Source: TMP-86 sp044226865
Lineage (GTDB): Bacteria; Pseudomonadota; Gammaproteobacteria; Steroidobacterales; Steroidobacteraceae
Direction: 5' to 3'
Assembly (NCBI GenBank): GCA_044226865.1
Contig: JBGAGE010000004.1
Span: 1 to 64,000, forward strand
Length of the DNA stretch: 64,000 bases
A model generated the notes under the pieces. The model had not been told where the DNA came from and did not search any database. It worked only from the letters and a program-made list of their open reading frames with translations. How positions within the stretch are numbered: position 1 is the stretch's first letter; the number at the start of each line of letters is the position of its first letter. Below, piece after piece: positions 20,086 through 28,027 of this stretch. A program made the position numbers and the translations under genes.

Positions 20086-21759
20086 GTGAACGATTGGATC
20101 GAGCGCAACACCCATCTCTTCGGCCTGCTGCTTGCCGTGTGTTTCCTGGCGTTCTTCTACCTGCTCGACCGCGTCGGATTTTCGAGCGAGACCTTTTCCC
20201 CGATCTTCCGCTTCCTCATCCAGGTGTACGACACCAACGCCGCGTGGGTGTCGTTCCTGGTGTGCGCCCTGGCGGCTGCGTGGCGCAAGCCGCAGCCCGT
20301 GATGCGCGTGATCGACGCCATCGCGGCACGCCCCTGGGTGGTGGCGGTGGTGGCGGTGGCGCTGCTGGCCGTGGCCGCCCTGCGCATCTATCACGCCCAT
20401 CCGTTGTGCATGGACGAATACGCGCCGGTCTTCCAGGCCAAGCTGTTCGCGGCGGGACGCCTGTGGGCACAGTTGCCGGCCGGTGTGTTGGATTGGTTCG
20501 TCATTCCGGGCTTCAACGGTTCGTTCCTGATCGGCTCGCCGGTCAGCGGCCGCGTCATCGAAGGATACTGGCCCGGGTTCGCGGCCATCCTCGCGCCCTT
20601 CACGTTCATCGGCGCGCCCTGGTTGTGCAATCCCGTGATCAGCGGTGCGGCACTGCTGCTCATGTACCGCATCGCCGCCCGGATCGGCGCCGACCGGCGT
20701 GCGGGCGCCTGGGCCGTGCTGCTGGCATTGGGGTCGAGCGCCTTCGTCGCCGACGGCATCTCCTTTTACTCCATGCAGGCGCACCTGACCTTGAACCTGC
20801 TGTTCGTCTGGCTCCTGCTCGAGCCGTCGCATCCGCGCGCGCTGGCGGCGGGGTTCGTCGGGTCGGTGGCGCTGGTGCTGCACAATCCCGTGCCACACGC
20901 CTTGTTCGCCGCACCCTGGGTGTTGGCGCTGCTGCTCGATCGCGGTCAGCGCCGCTACCTGCCGGCGCTGATCCTGGGTTATGCGCCCATCGCCGCCGGT
21001 GTTGGCATCGGCTGGTTGATGCTGCGGCTGTCGCTCCAGTCCGGCGCCGCGGGCGCCGACGCGATGGTCAATGGCGTGTTCGGGATGCCGACCGTCTCGA
21101 TCCTCAACATGCGCACGGCGGCGCTGGCAAAGATCTGGGTGTGGGCGGTACCCTGCCTGTTGCTGTTTGCGTACCTGGGTGCACGCCGCTTCTGGCAACA
21201 GCGCCCCGTGCGTTTGCTCGCCGGCTCCGCGCTGCTGACCTTCGGCGCCTACTTGTTCGTGTCGATGGACCAGGGCCACGGTTGGGGCTACCGGTACTTC
21301 CACTCGGCCTGGGGCGTGCTGCCGATCCTCGGCGGGTGCGCCATGCTGCGCACGGGCGAGGCCGATGACCGGCTGCGGGCGTTTGCGGGCGCCGCCGCAT
21401 TGCTGTCGCTGCTGCTGCTCGTGCCGCTGCAACTGAGTCAAATGAACAGCTTCATCACCCGCTACCTCGATCAGCTGCCCGAACCGCGCCGGCCCGGCAA
21501 CAACGTCTACTTCGTCGACATCTACGACGGCTTCTATTCCTCCGACCTGGTGCAATTCGATCCGCTGTTGCGCGATGCCGATCTGCGCCTGCTTCGGCGT
21601 GGCGCCGCCCTGGATACCGCCTTCATGCGGAAGAACTGGCCGCAGGCGCGCCGGGTCAGCAGCGGGCCGTGGGGTGAGCAGTGGCAGTTGGGACCCGTCG
21701 ATCTGCGCGAGCCGGATCCGGGCGCAGGCGCGCCCGTGCTCAAGGTGCAGGCGCCGTAG
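20086..21759 (+). CDS. ArnT/PMT-like membrane glycosyltransferase (GT-C fold)
   Basis: A 557-residue protein with about 11 membrane segments and a soluble end. The first large extracytoplasmic loop has CMDEYAPVFQAKLFAAG, the acidic pair (Asp-Glu) placed as in ArnT/PMT proteins, which transfer sugars from polyprenyl phosphates. A second loop has GHGWGYRYFH, a conserved element of this group. The GTG at 20086 is preferred because GAGGA lies 5 bases before it; the frame continues upstream to 20047 without such a site. The neighbouring dolichol-phosphate-mannose-synthase-like gene at 21763 would make a lipid-linked sugar donor of the right type. Confidence 0.72.
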   Translation: MNDWIERNTHLFGLLLAVCFLAFFYLLDRVGFSSETFSPIFRFLIQVYDTNAAWVSFLVCALAAAWRKPQPVMRVIDAIAARPWVVAVVAVALLAVAALRIYHAHPLCMDEYAPVFQAKLFAAGRLWAQLPAGVLDWFVIPGFNGSFLIGSPVSGRVIEGYWPGFAAILAPFTFIGAPWLCNPVISGAALLLMYRIAARIGADRRAGAWAVLLALGSSAFVADGISFYSMQAHLTLNLLFVWLLLEPSHPRALAAGFVGSVALVLHNPVPHALFAAPWVLALLLDRGQRRYLPALILGYAPIAAGVGIGWLMLRLSLQSGAAGADAMVNGVFGMPTVSILNMRTAALAKIWVWAVPCLLLFAYLGARRFWQQRPVRLLAGSALLTFGAYLFVSMDQGHGWGYRYFHSAWGVLPILGGCAMLRTGEADDRLRAFAGAAALLSLLLLVPLQLSQMNSFITRYLDQLPEPRRPGNNVYFVDIYDGFYSSDLVQFDPLLRDADLRLLRRGAALDTAFMRKNWPQARRVSSGPWGEQWQLGPVDLREPDPGAGAPVLKVQAP

Positions 21760-21762
21760 ATC

Positions 21763-22686
21763 TCAGGGCGGCGGATTGGCGAGATAGGCGAGGCGCTTGA
21801 TCTCGCGCCGGCCGCGCGTGACGGTGTCGAGGATCAGCCCGGTGACGAAACTCAGCGCCGACAACAGCACGAGGCCGGTGGCGAGGATGGCGGTGGGTTG
21901 GCGCGGCACCAGGCCCGTCTCGATGAAGGTGATCACCAGCGGGGCGCCGAGGGCCAAGGCCGTCGCACCGAGCAACAACGCCAACCAGCTGAAGAACTGG
22001 AACGGCCGCTCGTTCTTGTACAGCACCAGGATCAGCCGCAGGATGCGGTAGCCATCGGTCCACGTCGACAACTTGCTCTGCGAGCCTTGCGGGCGTCCCA
22101 CATAGGTGGTGGGGATTTCGGCCACCGGCAGGCGCAGCTCCAACGCATGCACCGTCAGCTCGGTCTCGATCTCGAATCCGCCCGACAGCGAGGGAAAGGA
22201 TTTCACGAAGCGCCGCGAGAACGCGCGGTAGCCGGACAGCATGTCGGTGAACTGGTTGCCGAAGAAGTGCGCGACCGTGCTCGACAGCACCCGGTTGCCG
22301 AAGCGATGGCCGAGGCGGTAGGCATCGCTCTGCGAGGCGATGCGCGCGCCGACGACCATGTCGAGCTTGTGCTCCACCACCATGTCCACCATGTTGCGCG
22401 CGCTGCCCGCGTCGTAGGTGGCATCGCCGTCCACCATGACGTAGATGTCCGCCTCGACGTCGGCAAACATGCGGCGCACCACATTGCCCTTGCCCTTGAG
22501 GCTTTCGCGCCGGACGACGGCGCCGGCCGCGGCGGCCACGTCAGCGGTGGCGTCGGTGGAGCCGTTGTCGAAGACGTAGATCTCCGCCGACGGCAGGCTC
22601 TGCCGGAAACCGCGCACCACGGCGGCCACCGAGGCTGCCTCGTTGAAGCACGGAATGATCACCGCGATGCGAGAGGCGTCCGCCAT
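21763..22686 (-). CDS. Family 2 glycosyltransferase, polyprenyl-phosphate sugar synthase type
   Basis: A 307-residue enzyme with an N-terminal GT-A domain: IAVIIPCFNEAASVAAVVRG, then YVFDNGSTDATADVAAAAG and the DxD motif MVDGDATYD, as in dolichol-phosphate mannose synthases and their bacterial relatives. Two membrane segments (about 232-255 and 268-290) form the C-terminal anchor. The product would be a polyprenyl-phosphate sugar used by a GT-C enzyme such as the one at 20086, whose stop codon lies 3 bases away in convergent orientation. pilR starts the next transcript unit 8 bases further on the same strand. Confidence 0.88.
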   Translation of the reverse strand: MADASRIAVIIPCFNEAASVAAVVRGFRQSLPSAEIYVFDNGSTDATADVAAAAGAVVRRESLKGKGNVVRRMFADVEADIYVMVDGDATYDAGSARNMVDMVVEHKLDMVVGARIASQSDAYRLGHRFGNRVLSSTVAHFFGNQFTDMLSGYRAFSRRFVKSFPSLSGGFEIETELTVHALELRLPVAEIPTTYVGRPQGSQSKLSTWTDGYRILRLILVLYKNERPFQFFSWLALLLGATALALGAPLVITFIETGLVPRQPTAILATGLVLLSALSFVTGLILDTVTRGRREIKRLAYLANPPP

Positions 22687-22694
22687 GGCCCGCG

Positions 22695-24026
22695 CTACTC
22701 GATGCCCAGCTTCTTGATGCGGTAGCGCAGCGCGCGGAACGACATGCCGAGCGCCTTGGCCGCGGCCGTCTTGTTGTAGCGCGTCTGCTCCAGCGCCTTG
22801 ACGATGGCCGCGCGCTCGATCTCCTCGAGGTGATCCCCGAGGACGGGTGCGTTGGAGGCGGGCGCCGCGCTCATGCCCGGCGTGGAACGCAACTGGATGT
22901 CGGCCGCGTGGATCGAGCCGTCGGTGCTGAGCGTGATGGCGCGCTCCAGCACGTTTTCCAGCTCGCGCACATTGCCCGGAAAGGAGTAGCTGGACAGCAG
23001 CTGCAAGGCGTCCGGGGCGAGTTCGGTGGGCGGGACCTTCATGCGCCGCGACAGCCGCCGCAGGATGGCATCGGCCAGTTCCTGCACGTCGCCCAGGCGT
23101 TCTCGCAAGGCCGGCACCCGCAGCTCGATCACGTTGATTCGGTAGAAGAGGTCCTCGCGGAACTTTCCCTCGGCCACCAGTTGCGACAGGTTCTTGTGCG
23201 TGGCGGACAACAGGCGCACGTCCACCGGCGTCTCGCGCTGCTCGCCCACCGGCCGTACCGCCTTCTCCTGGATCACGCGCAGGAGCTTCACCTGCATGTG
23301 CAGGGGCAGGTCGGCGACCTCGTCCAGGAACAGCGTGCCGCCCTCTGCCGACTGGATCAGGCCCTGCTTGTCCGATACGGCGCCGGTGAAGCTGCCGCGC
23401 TTGTGGCCGAACAGCTCGCTTTCCATCAGCTCGTTCGGGATGGCGCCGCAGTTGACGGGCACGAACGGGCCTTCACGGCGCGGGCCGGTCTCGTGGATGA
23501 GCTTCGCGACCAGTTCCTTACCGGTTCCCGATTCCCCGGAGATGTGCACCGGAGCCTGGCTGCGCGCCACGCGCGCGATCATCTCGCGCAGGCTCTGCAT
23601 GGGCGCGGAGGCGCCCAACAGGCGCGGACCGAACATCGCCGTGTCGCCTTCGCTGTCGCCGGCCAGCCGCAATGCCGAGGCCACCAGCTTGCGCAGGCCG
23701 TTCAGGTCCAGGGGCTTGGAGACGAAATCGAAGGCGCCCACCTTGAGTGCGCGCACCGCCGTCTCGACATTGCCATGGGCGGTGATGACCGCCACCGGCA
23801 GATTGGGCACGTGCTGCTGGATCCATTGCACGAGATCCAGCCCGTCACCGTCCGGCAGGCGCATGTCGGTGAGACACAGCGCGAAGCGTTCGGACTTGAG
23901 GATCCTCTGCGCCGAGTTGATGTCGCCGGCCGTCCGCGGATTCAAGTCCATTCGCTTCAAGGTGATGGACAACAGCTCGCACAGATCGGGCTCATCATCG
24001 ACGATCAGGACGGCGGATTGACTCAT
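22695..24026 (-). CDS. pilR: Sigma54-dependent response regulator PilR
   Basis: An NtrC-type activator of 443 residues. The receiver domain (about 1-115) has AVLIVDDEPD and the phospho-acceptor Asp in LCLTDMRLPDGDG. The AAA+ domain has Walker A GESGTGKELVAKL, the sigma54 contact loop GSFTGAVSDKQG and the Walker B LFLDEVADLP. The C-terminal helix-turn-helix is NKTAAAKALGMSFRALRYRIKK. The start MSQSAVLIV at 24026 is the conserved one. With PilS 49 bases upstream and a sigma54 promoter before pilA, it is very likely the pilin activator. Other NtrC-type roles cannot be excluded. Confidence 0.92.
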   Translation of the reverse strand: MSQSAVLIVDDEPDLCELLSITLKRMDLNPRTAGDINSAQRILKSERFALCLTDMRLPDGDGLDLVQWIQQHVPNLPVAVITAHGNVETAVRALKVGAFDFVSKPLDLNGLRKLVASALRLAGDSEGDTAMFGPRLLGASAPMQSLREMIARVARSQAPVHISGESGTGKELVAKLIHETGPRREGPFVPVNCGAIPNELMESELFGHKRGSFTGAVSDKQGLIQSAEGGTLFLDEVADLPLHMQVKLLRVIQEKAVRPVGEQRETPVDVRLLSATHKNLSQLVAEGKFREDLFYRINVIELRVPALRERLGDVQELADAILRRLSRRMKVPPTELAPDALQLLSSYSFPGNVRELENVLERAITLSTDGSIHAADIQLRSTPGMSAAPASNAPVLGDHLEEIERAAIVKALEQTRYNKTAAAKALGMSFRALRYRIKKLGIE

Positions 24027-24075
24027 GGGGCGTGATTCTAGCGCGGAAGTCCGCGGCGCGTGCTGCGCTGCGCGC

Positions 24076-25692
24076 CTATTCCTTCCACCTCTGCGGATCG
24101 CTGAACACCACACGGAAGGTGCTGCCGCCGCCGCTGCGGGCGGCGTACAGCAACACCGAGCGGTTCAATTGGCACAGCTCGCGGGAAATGAACAAGCCGA
24201 GGCCGGTGCCGCCTTTGCCTCCGGTGAAGAAGGGCTCGAAGATGCGTTCCACCAATGCCGGCTCGATGCCGGGTCCCCGGTCGCTGACTTCCAGGTAAGG
24301 CCGGCCGCTGGGCGTCAGTCGGCCCACCGTGATTTCCACGGCGAGGCCGGCGCTGCTGGGTGCGTGCTTGAGCGCGTTGTCGCACAGGTTCCACACCACC
24401 TGGTGCAGATGGCTCGGGTCGATGCGCACTTCCAGCCTTTGTGCCGCGACGCGCACCGCCAGGCGCTGCGGCGGTACCTGCATGGTCTCGGCGAATTCGT
24501 CGACGAAATCCTCGAGCCATTCCTCCAGGTTGAGCTGCTCCAGGCGCGTGGCCTCGCGCCTGGACAGCTGCAGGACGTTGTTGATGATGGTGCTGACGCG
24601 CTCGGAGTTGTTGCGGATGATGTCGGTCAGCCGGCGTTCTTCCGGTCCGATCTGCGGGCTTTCGGCCAGCAGCTGGCCGGCATGGCTCATGGCGCCCACG
24701 GGATTCCTGATCTCGTGCGCGATGCTGGCCGACAGGCGCCCCAATGCCGCCAGCTTGCTCTGCTGCACACGCTCCGCCATCAGGCTGGTGTCTTCCAGGA
24801 AGATCAGGGTCGGCGCCGGCGATTTCTGGCCGAGCTGCGCGAAATGCGGTTGGATGACCCGCGCGCCATCTGCCGCCACGAAGGTGGGTGCGGCCGAACT
24901 GCCCGGCTCTCCCTGGCGCCAGGTGGTCAGGGAATAGAGCAACAGGGGCGACACTTCGCCCAGCAAGGCTCCCGGGATCGCGCGCTCGGCACCCAGGATT
25001 TGCGCCGCTGATTCGTTGATCAATCGCAGTTTGTCGGTGGCGTCGACCACCAACAGGCTTTCGCGCAGGTGCTGCACGATGTACTGCGAGAGCTCGGCGA
25101 GGTTGGCGAGGTCCACCTCCTTCTGCCGCACCAGTTCCTCGCTCTCGCGCATCCGCAGGGCGAGAGCGCTGGCGGTGCCCGCGGCGATCAGCAGCATCGC
25201 CCCCAGGAGTCCCGCGGTGGTGTAGCTGGCGATGTCGGCACGTCCGTTCAACTGCAGCCAGATGGTGTGCGTCAGCACCACGAGGGCCGTGACCGCCGCG
25301 AAGAACAGCGCAAAGCGCGGCGGGATGAGCAAAGCCATGGCGCCCACGGGAACCAGCAACAACAGGCCGAAGCCGCTGGACACCCCACCGCAGGCATGCA
25401 GGATCAGCATCAACAGCAGGACGTCCAGGCCGACCTGCAGGAAGGACTGGAGATAAGGAGAGCCCACCCGGCGCTTGACCACGAGCACGCAGATGAAGCC
25501 GAAAACCAGGTAGACGGCCGCGGCGGTGAAGAAAGCGCTGGCCGACTCCACGCCGATGGTGCGTGAACCGCCCAGGTAGTACACCGCGATCAGCACCAGG
25601 GGCACGAGCACCCGGTATAGGTTCAGAACCCCCAGCACGCGCCAGGTGAGGGCGGGCGAGCGCGCCTGGATGGAGTCCGCGTTCGATATCAA
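24076..25692 (-). CDS. pilS: Sensor histidine kinase PilS
   Basis: A sensor kinase of about 538 residues with six membrane segments in the first 200 residues, a PAS-like domain (about 230-320), the HisKA phospho-acceptor helix SASIAHEIRNPVGAMSHAG, and an ATPase domain with NLCDNALKHAPSS, ISDRG-type VSDRGPGIEP and GGTGLGLFISREL. This is the PilS layout; in relatives PilS senses PilA in the membrane. The frame is open beyond the true start. The TTG at 25692 (LISNADSIQ) is preferred because the conserved protein begins with the stretch before the first membrane segment. Confidence 0.9.
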   Translation of the reverse strand: MISNADSIQARSPALTWRVLGVLNLYRVLVPLVLIAVYYLGGSRTIGVESASAFFTAAAVYLVFGFICVLVVKRRVGSPYLQSFLQVGLDVLLLMLILHACGGVSSGFGLLLLVPVGAMALLIPPRFALFFAAVTALVVLTHTIWLQLNGRADIASYTTAGLLGAMLLIAAGTASALALRMRESEELVRQKEVDLANLAELSQYIVQHLRESLLVVDATDKLRLINESAAQILGAERAIPGALLGEVSPLLLYSLTTWRQGEPGSSAAPTFVAADGARVIQPHFAQLGQKSPAPTLIFLEDTSLMAERVQQSKLAALGRLSASIAHEIRNPVGAMSHAGQLLAESPQIGPEERRLTDIIRNNSERVSTIINNVLQLSRREATRLEQLNLEEWLEDFVDEFAETMQVPPQRLAVRVAAQRLEVRIDPSHLHQVVWNLCDNALKHAPSSAGLAVEITVGRLTPSGRPYLEVSDRGPGIEPALVERIFEPFFTGGKGGTGLGLFISRELCQLNRSVLLYAARSGGGSTFRVVFSDPQRWKE

Positions 25693-25787
25693 GCAGTTTC
25701 CCGTAATGTGACAGCGGCTTTGCGCAAGCGCAGAGCTTAATTCAGAATAACGCGCCTTACGCGACCAATCAGCACCCAAGGACAACC

Positions 25788-26957
25788 ATGAATCTGCACG
25801 AATACCAGTCCAAGCAGCTTTTCGCCAAGTACGCCATTCCCATTCCAACGGGAAAAGTGGCCGCTTCGGCTGAAGAAGCGGTCGCGGCAGCCCAGGAATT
25901 GGGCGGATCGCTGTGGGTGGTCAAGGCGCAGGTTCATGCCGGCGGCCGCGGCAAGGCCGGCGGGGTGAAGCTTGCCAAGGATCTGGACACGGTGCGCTCC
26001 GCCACCGCGGGCATGCTTGGCACCACGCTGGTCACGCATCAGACCGGCCCCGAGGGCTTGCCGGTGCACCAGGTGTACGTGGAGACCGGCTCGAAGATCG
26101 AGCGGGAGATCTACTTGAGCCTGGTTCTCAATCGTGAAGCGGGACGCATCGCCTTCGTGGCCTCCGCCGCCGGCGGCATGGATATCGAGGAAGTGGCCGA
26201 GCATTCGCCTGAAAAGATCATCCGGGTAAACGTCCATCCGGCGGCCGGTCTGCAGGAATATCAATGCCGGCAGTTGGCTTTCGGCCTCGGCCTCAAAGGC
26301 GACCAGATAGCGCAGTTCGGCCGCATCGCGCATGCCTTGTACAAGCTCTACCTGGAACAGGATGCGAGCCTGGTCGAGGTGAACCCGCTGATCGTCACCG
26401 GCGAGGGCCGTCTGGTGGCCCTCGATGCGAAGATCAACATCGAGGACAACGCCCTGTTCCGCCACAAGGACCTGGCCTTGCTGCGCGATGCCTCGCAGGA
26501 GGACGCCATGGAGCGCAAGGCGGCCGAGCATGAGCTCAACTACGTTTCGCTCGACGGCAACATTGCCTGCATGGTCAATGGCGCGGGCCTGGCCATGGCC
26601 ACCATGGATCTCATCCAATTGCACGGCGGCAAGCCGGCGAACTTCCTCGATGTGGGCGGCGGCGCCACCAAGGAGCGCGTCGCCGCGGCCTTCAAGCTGA
26701 TTCTCTCCAACCGCAACGTCACGGCCATCCTCATCAACATCTTCGGCGGCATCGTGCGTTGCGACATGATCGCCGAGGGCATCATCGCCGCGGTGAAGGA
26801 GGTCGGTGTCAACATACCCGTCATCGTGCGGCTGGAGGGCACCAATGCCCCCGCCGCGCGCGAGCTGCTCGCGGGCTCCAAGCTCGCCATCACGGCCGCC
26901 AGCGACCTGACGGATGCCGCCACCAAAGCCGTCCGCCTGGCAGGAGACACGAAATGA
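25788..26957 (+). CDS. sucC: Succinyl-CoA ligase (ADP-forming) beta subunit
   Basis: SucC, 389 residues, the usual length, with an ATP-grasp domain (MNLHEYQSKQLFAKYAIP, AQVHAGGRGKAGGVKLAK) and a CoA-ligase domain (FLDVGGGATKERVAAAFK, INIFGGIVRCD). With SucD it converts succinyl-CoA to succinate with formation of ATP in the citric acid cycle. The stop overlaps the sucD start in ATGA. It is transcribed away from pilS across a 95-base gap that should hold promoters for both. Confidence 0.97.
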   Translation: MNLHEYQSKQLFAKYAIPIPTGKVAASAEEAVAAAQELGGSLWVVKAQVHAGGRGKAGGVKLAKDLDTVRSATAGMLGTTLVTHQTGPEGLPVHQVYVETGSKIEREIYLSLVLNREAGRIAFVASAAGGMDIEEVAEHSPEKIIRVNVHPAAGLQEYQCRQLAFGLGLKGDQIAQFGRIAHALYKLYLEQDASLVEVNPLIVTGEGRLVALDAKINIEDNALFRHKDLALLRDASQEDAMERKAAEHELNYVSLDGNIACMVNGAGLAMATMDLIQLHGGKPANFLDVGGGATKERVAAAFKLILSNRNVTAILINIFGGIVRCDMIAEGIIAAVKEVGVNIPVIVRLEGTNAPAARELLAGSKLAITAASDLTDAATKAVRLAGDTK

Positions 26958-28018
26958 GCATCCTGGTCGACAAGAACACCAAGGTCATCTGCCAGGGTTT
27001 CACCGGCAAGCAGGGCACCTTTCATTCCGAGCAATGCATCGCCTATGGCACGCGTGTGGTCGGCGGCGTCACGCCCGGCCGCGGCGGTGAGAAGCACCTG
27101 AACCTGCCCGTGTTCGACACCGCGCAGGAAGCGGTGGCCAAGACCGGCGCCAATGTCAGCATGATCTACGTGCCCGCGCCATTCGCGGCCGATGCGATCC
27201 TCGAGGCGGCCGATGCCGGCGTCGAACTGATCGTGTGCATCACCGAAGGCATTCCGGTGAACGACATGGTGAAGGTGAAGACCGCGCTGGCCGGCCGGCC
27301 GGTGCGACTCATCGGTCCGAATTGCCCGGGCATCATCACGCCGGGCGCCTGCAAGATCGGCATCATGCCGGGCTTCATCCACAAGAAGGGCCGCATCGGC
27401 ATCGTGTCGCGCTCGGGCACGCTCACCTACGAGGCGGTATTCCAGACCAGCAACGAAGGCCTGGGGCAGAGCACCTGCGTGGGCATCGGCGGTGATCCGG
27501 TGCGCGGCATGAACTTCATCGACGTGCTCGAGCTGTTCGAAAAGGATCCGCAGACCGACGGCATCGTCATGGTGGGCGAGATCGGCGGCAGCGATGAAGA
27601 AGCCGCGGCGGCCTTCATCAAGAAGAACGTCAGCAAGCCGGTGGTGGCGTACATCGCCGGCGTGGCTGCGCCGCCGGGCAAGCGCATGGGCCATGCCGGC
27701 GCCATCGTGGCGGGCGGCAAGGGCACGGCGTCCGCCAAGTTCGAAGCACTGGAGGCGGCCGGAATCACCACGGTGCGATCGCCCGCGCAGCTGGGCAGCG
27801 CCATTGCCAAGCGCCTCAAGGGCCGCGCCGCGTCCAAGGCCGCAATGCCGGTGGCCAAGGCGGTGGCCAGGAAGGAGAAAAAGGCGCCCGCTGGCAAGCC
27901 GGCGAAGCCCAAGCTCAAAGCCAAGGCCAAGGCCAAGGCAAGGACGGCGCCGAAGGCGAAGGCCGCCGTCGCCGCCCGGCGCAAGGCGGGGAAGAAGCCG
28001 GCGCGCCGGCCGAAGTAG
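26954..28018 (+). CDS. sucD: Succinyl-CoA ligase alpha subunit with Lys/Ala-rich C-terminal extension
   Basis: Residues 1-288 are a normal SucD: CoA-binding TGKQGTFHSEQ at the start, GPNCPGIITPG, and the phosphohistidine motif GHAGAIVAGG with His near 247. The family normally ends near residue 290. Here another 66 residues follow (289-354) with 19 Lys, 7 Arg, many Ala and Pro and a single Glu, including KPKLKAKAKAKAR, a composition like histone H1 or AlgP tails. The extension is in frame and has no stop, so it is part of the protein. Its role is unknown: nucleic acid, RNA or membrane contact are possibilities. The enzymatic function of the core is secure. Confidence 0.95.
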   Translation: MSILVDKNTKVICQGFTGKQGTFHSEQCIAYGTRVVGGVTPGRGGEKHLNLPVFDTAQEAVAKTGANVSMIYVPAPFAADAILEAADAGVELIVCITEGIPVNDMVKVKTALAGRPVRLIGPNCPGIITPGACKIGIMPGFIHKKGRIGIVSRSGTLTYEAVFQTSNEGLGQSTCVGIGGDPVRGMNFIDVLELFEKDPQTDGIVMVGEIGGSDEEAAAAFIKKNVSKPVVAYIAGVAAPPGKRMGHAGAIVAGGKGTASAKFEALEAAGITTVRSPAQLGSAIAKRLKGRAASKAAMPVAKAVARKEKKAPAGKPAKPKLKAKAKAKARTAPKAKAAVAARRKAGKKPARRPK

Positions 28019-28027
28019 GAGCAGCAT

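Noticed and set aside
19948..21555. Long antisense frame across the ArnT/PMT-like gene.
   Set aside because: Composition of reversed GC-rich codons; the sense strand encodes a membrane protein with the GT-C loop motifs.
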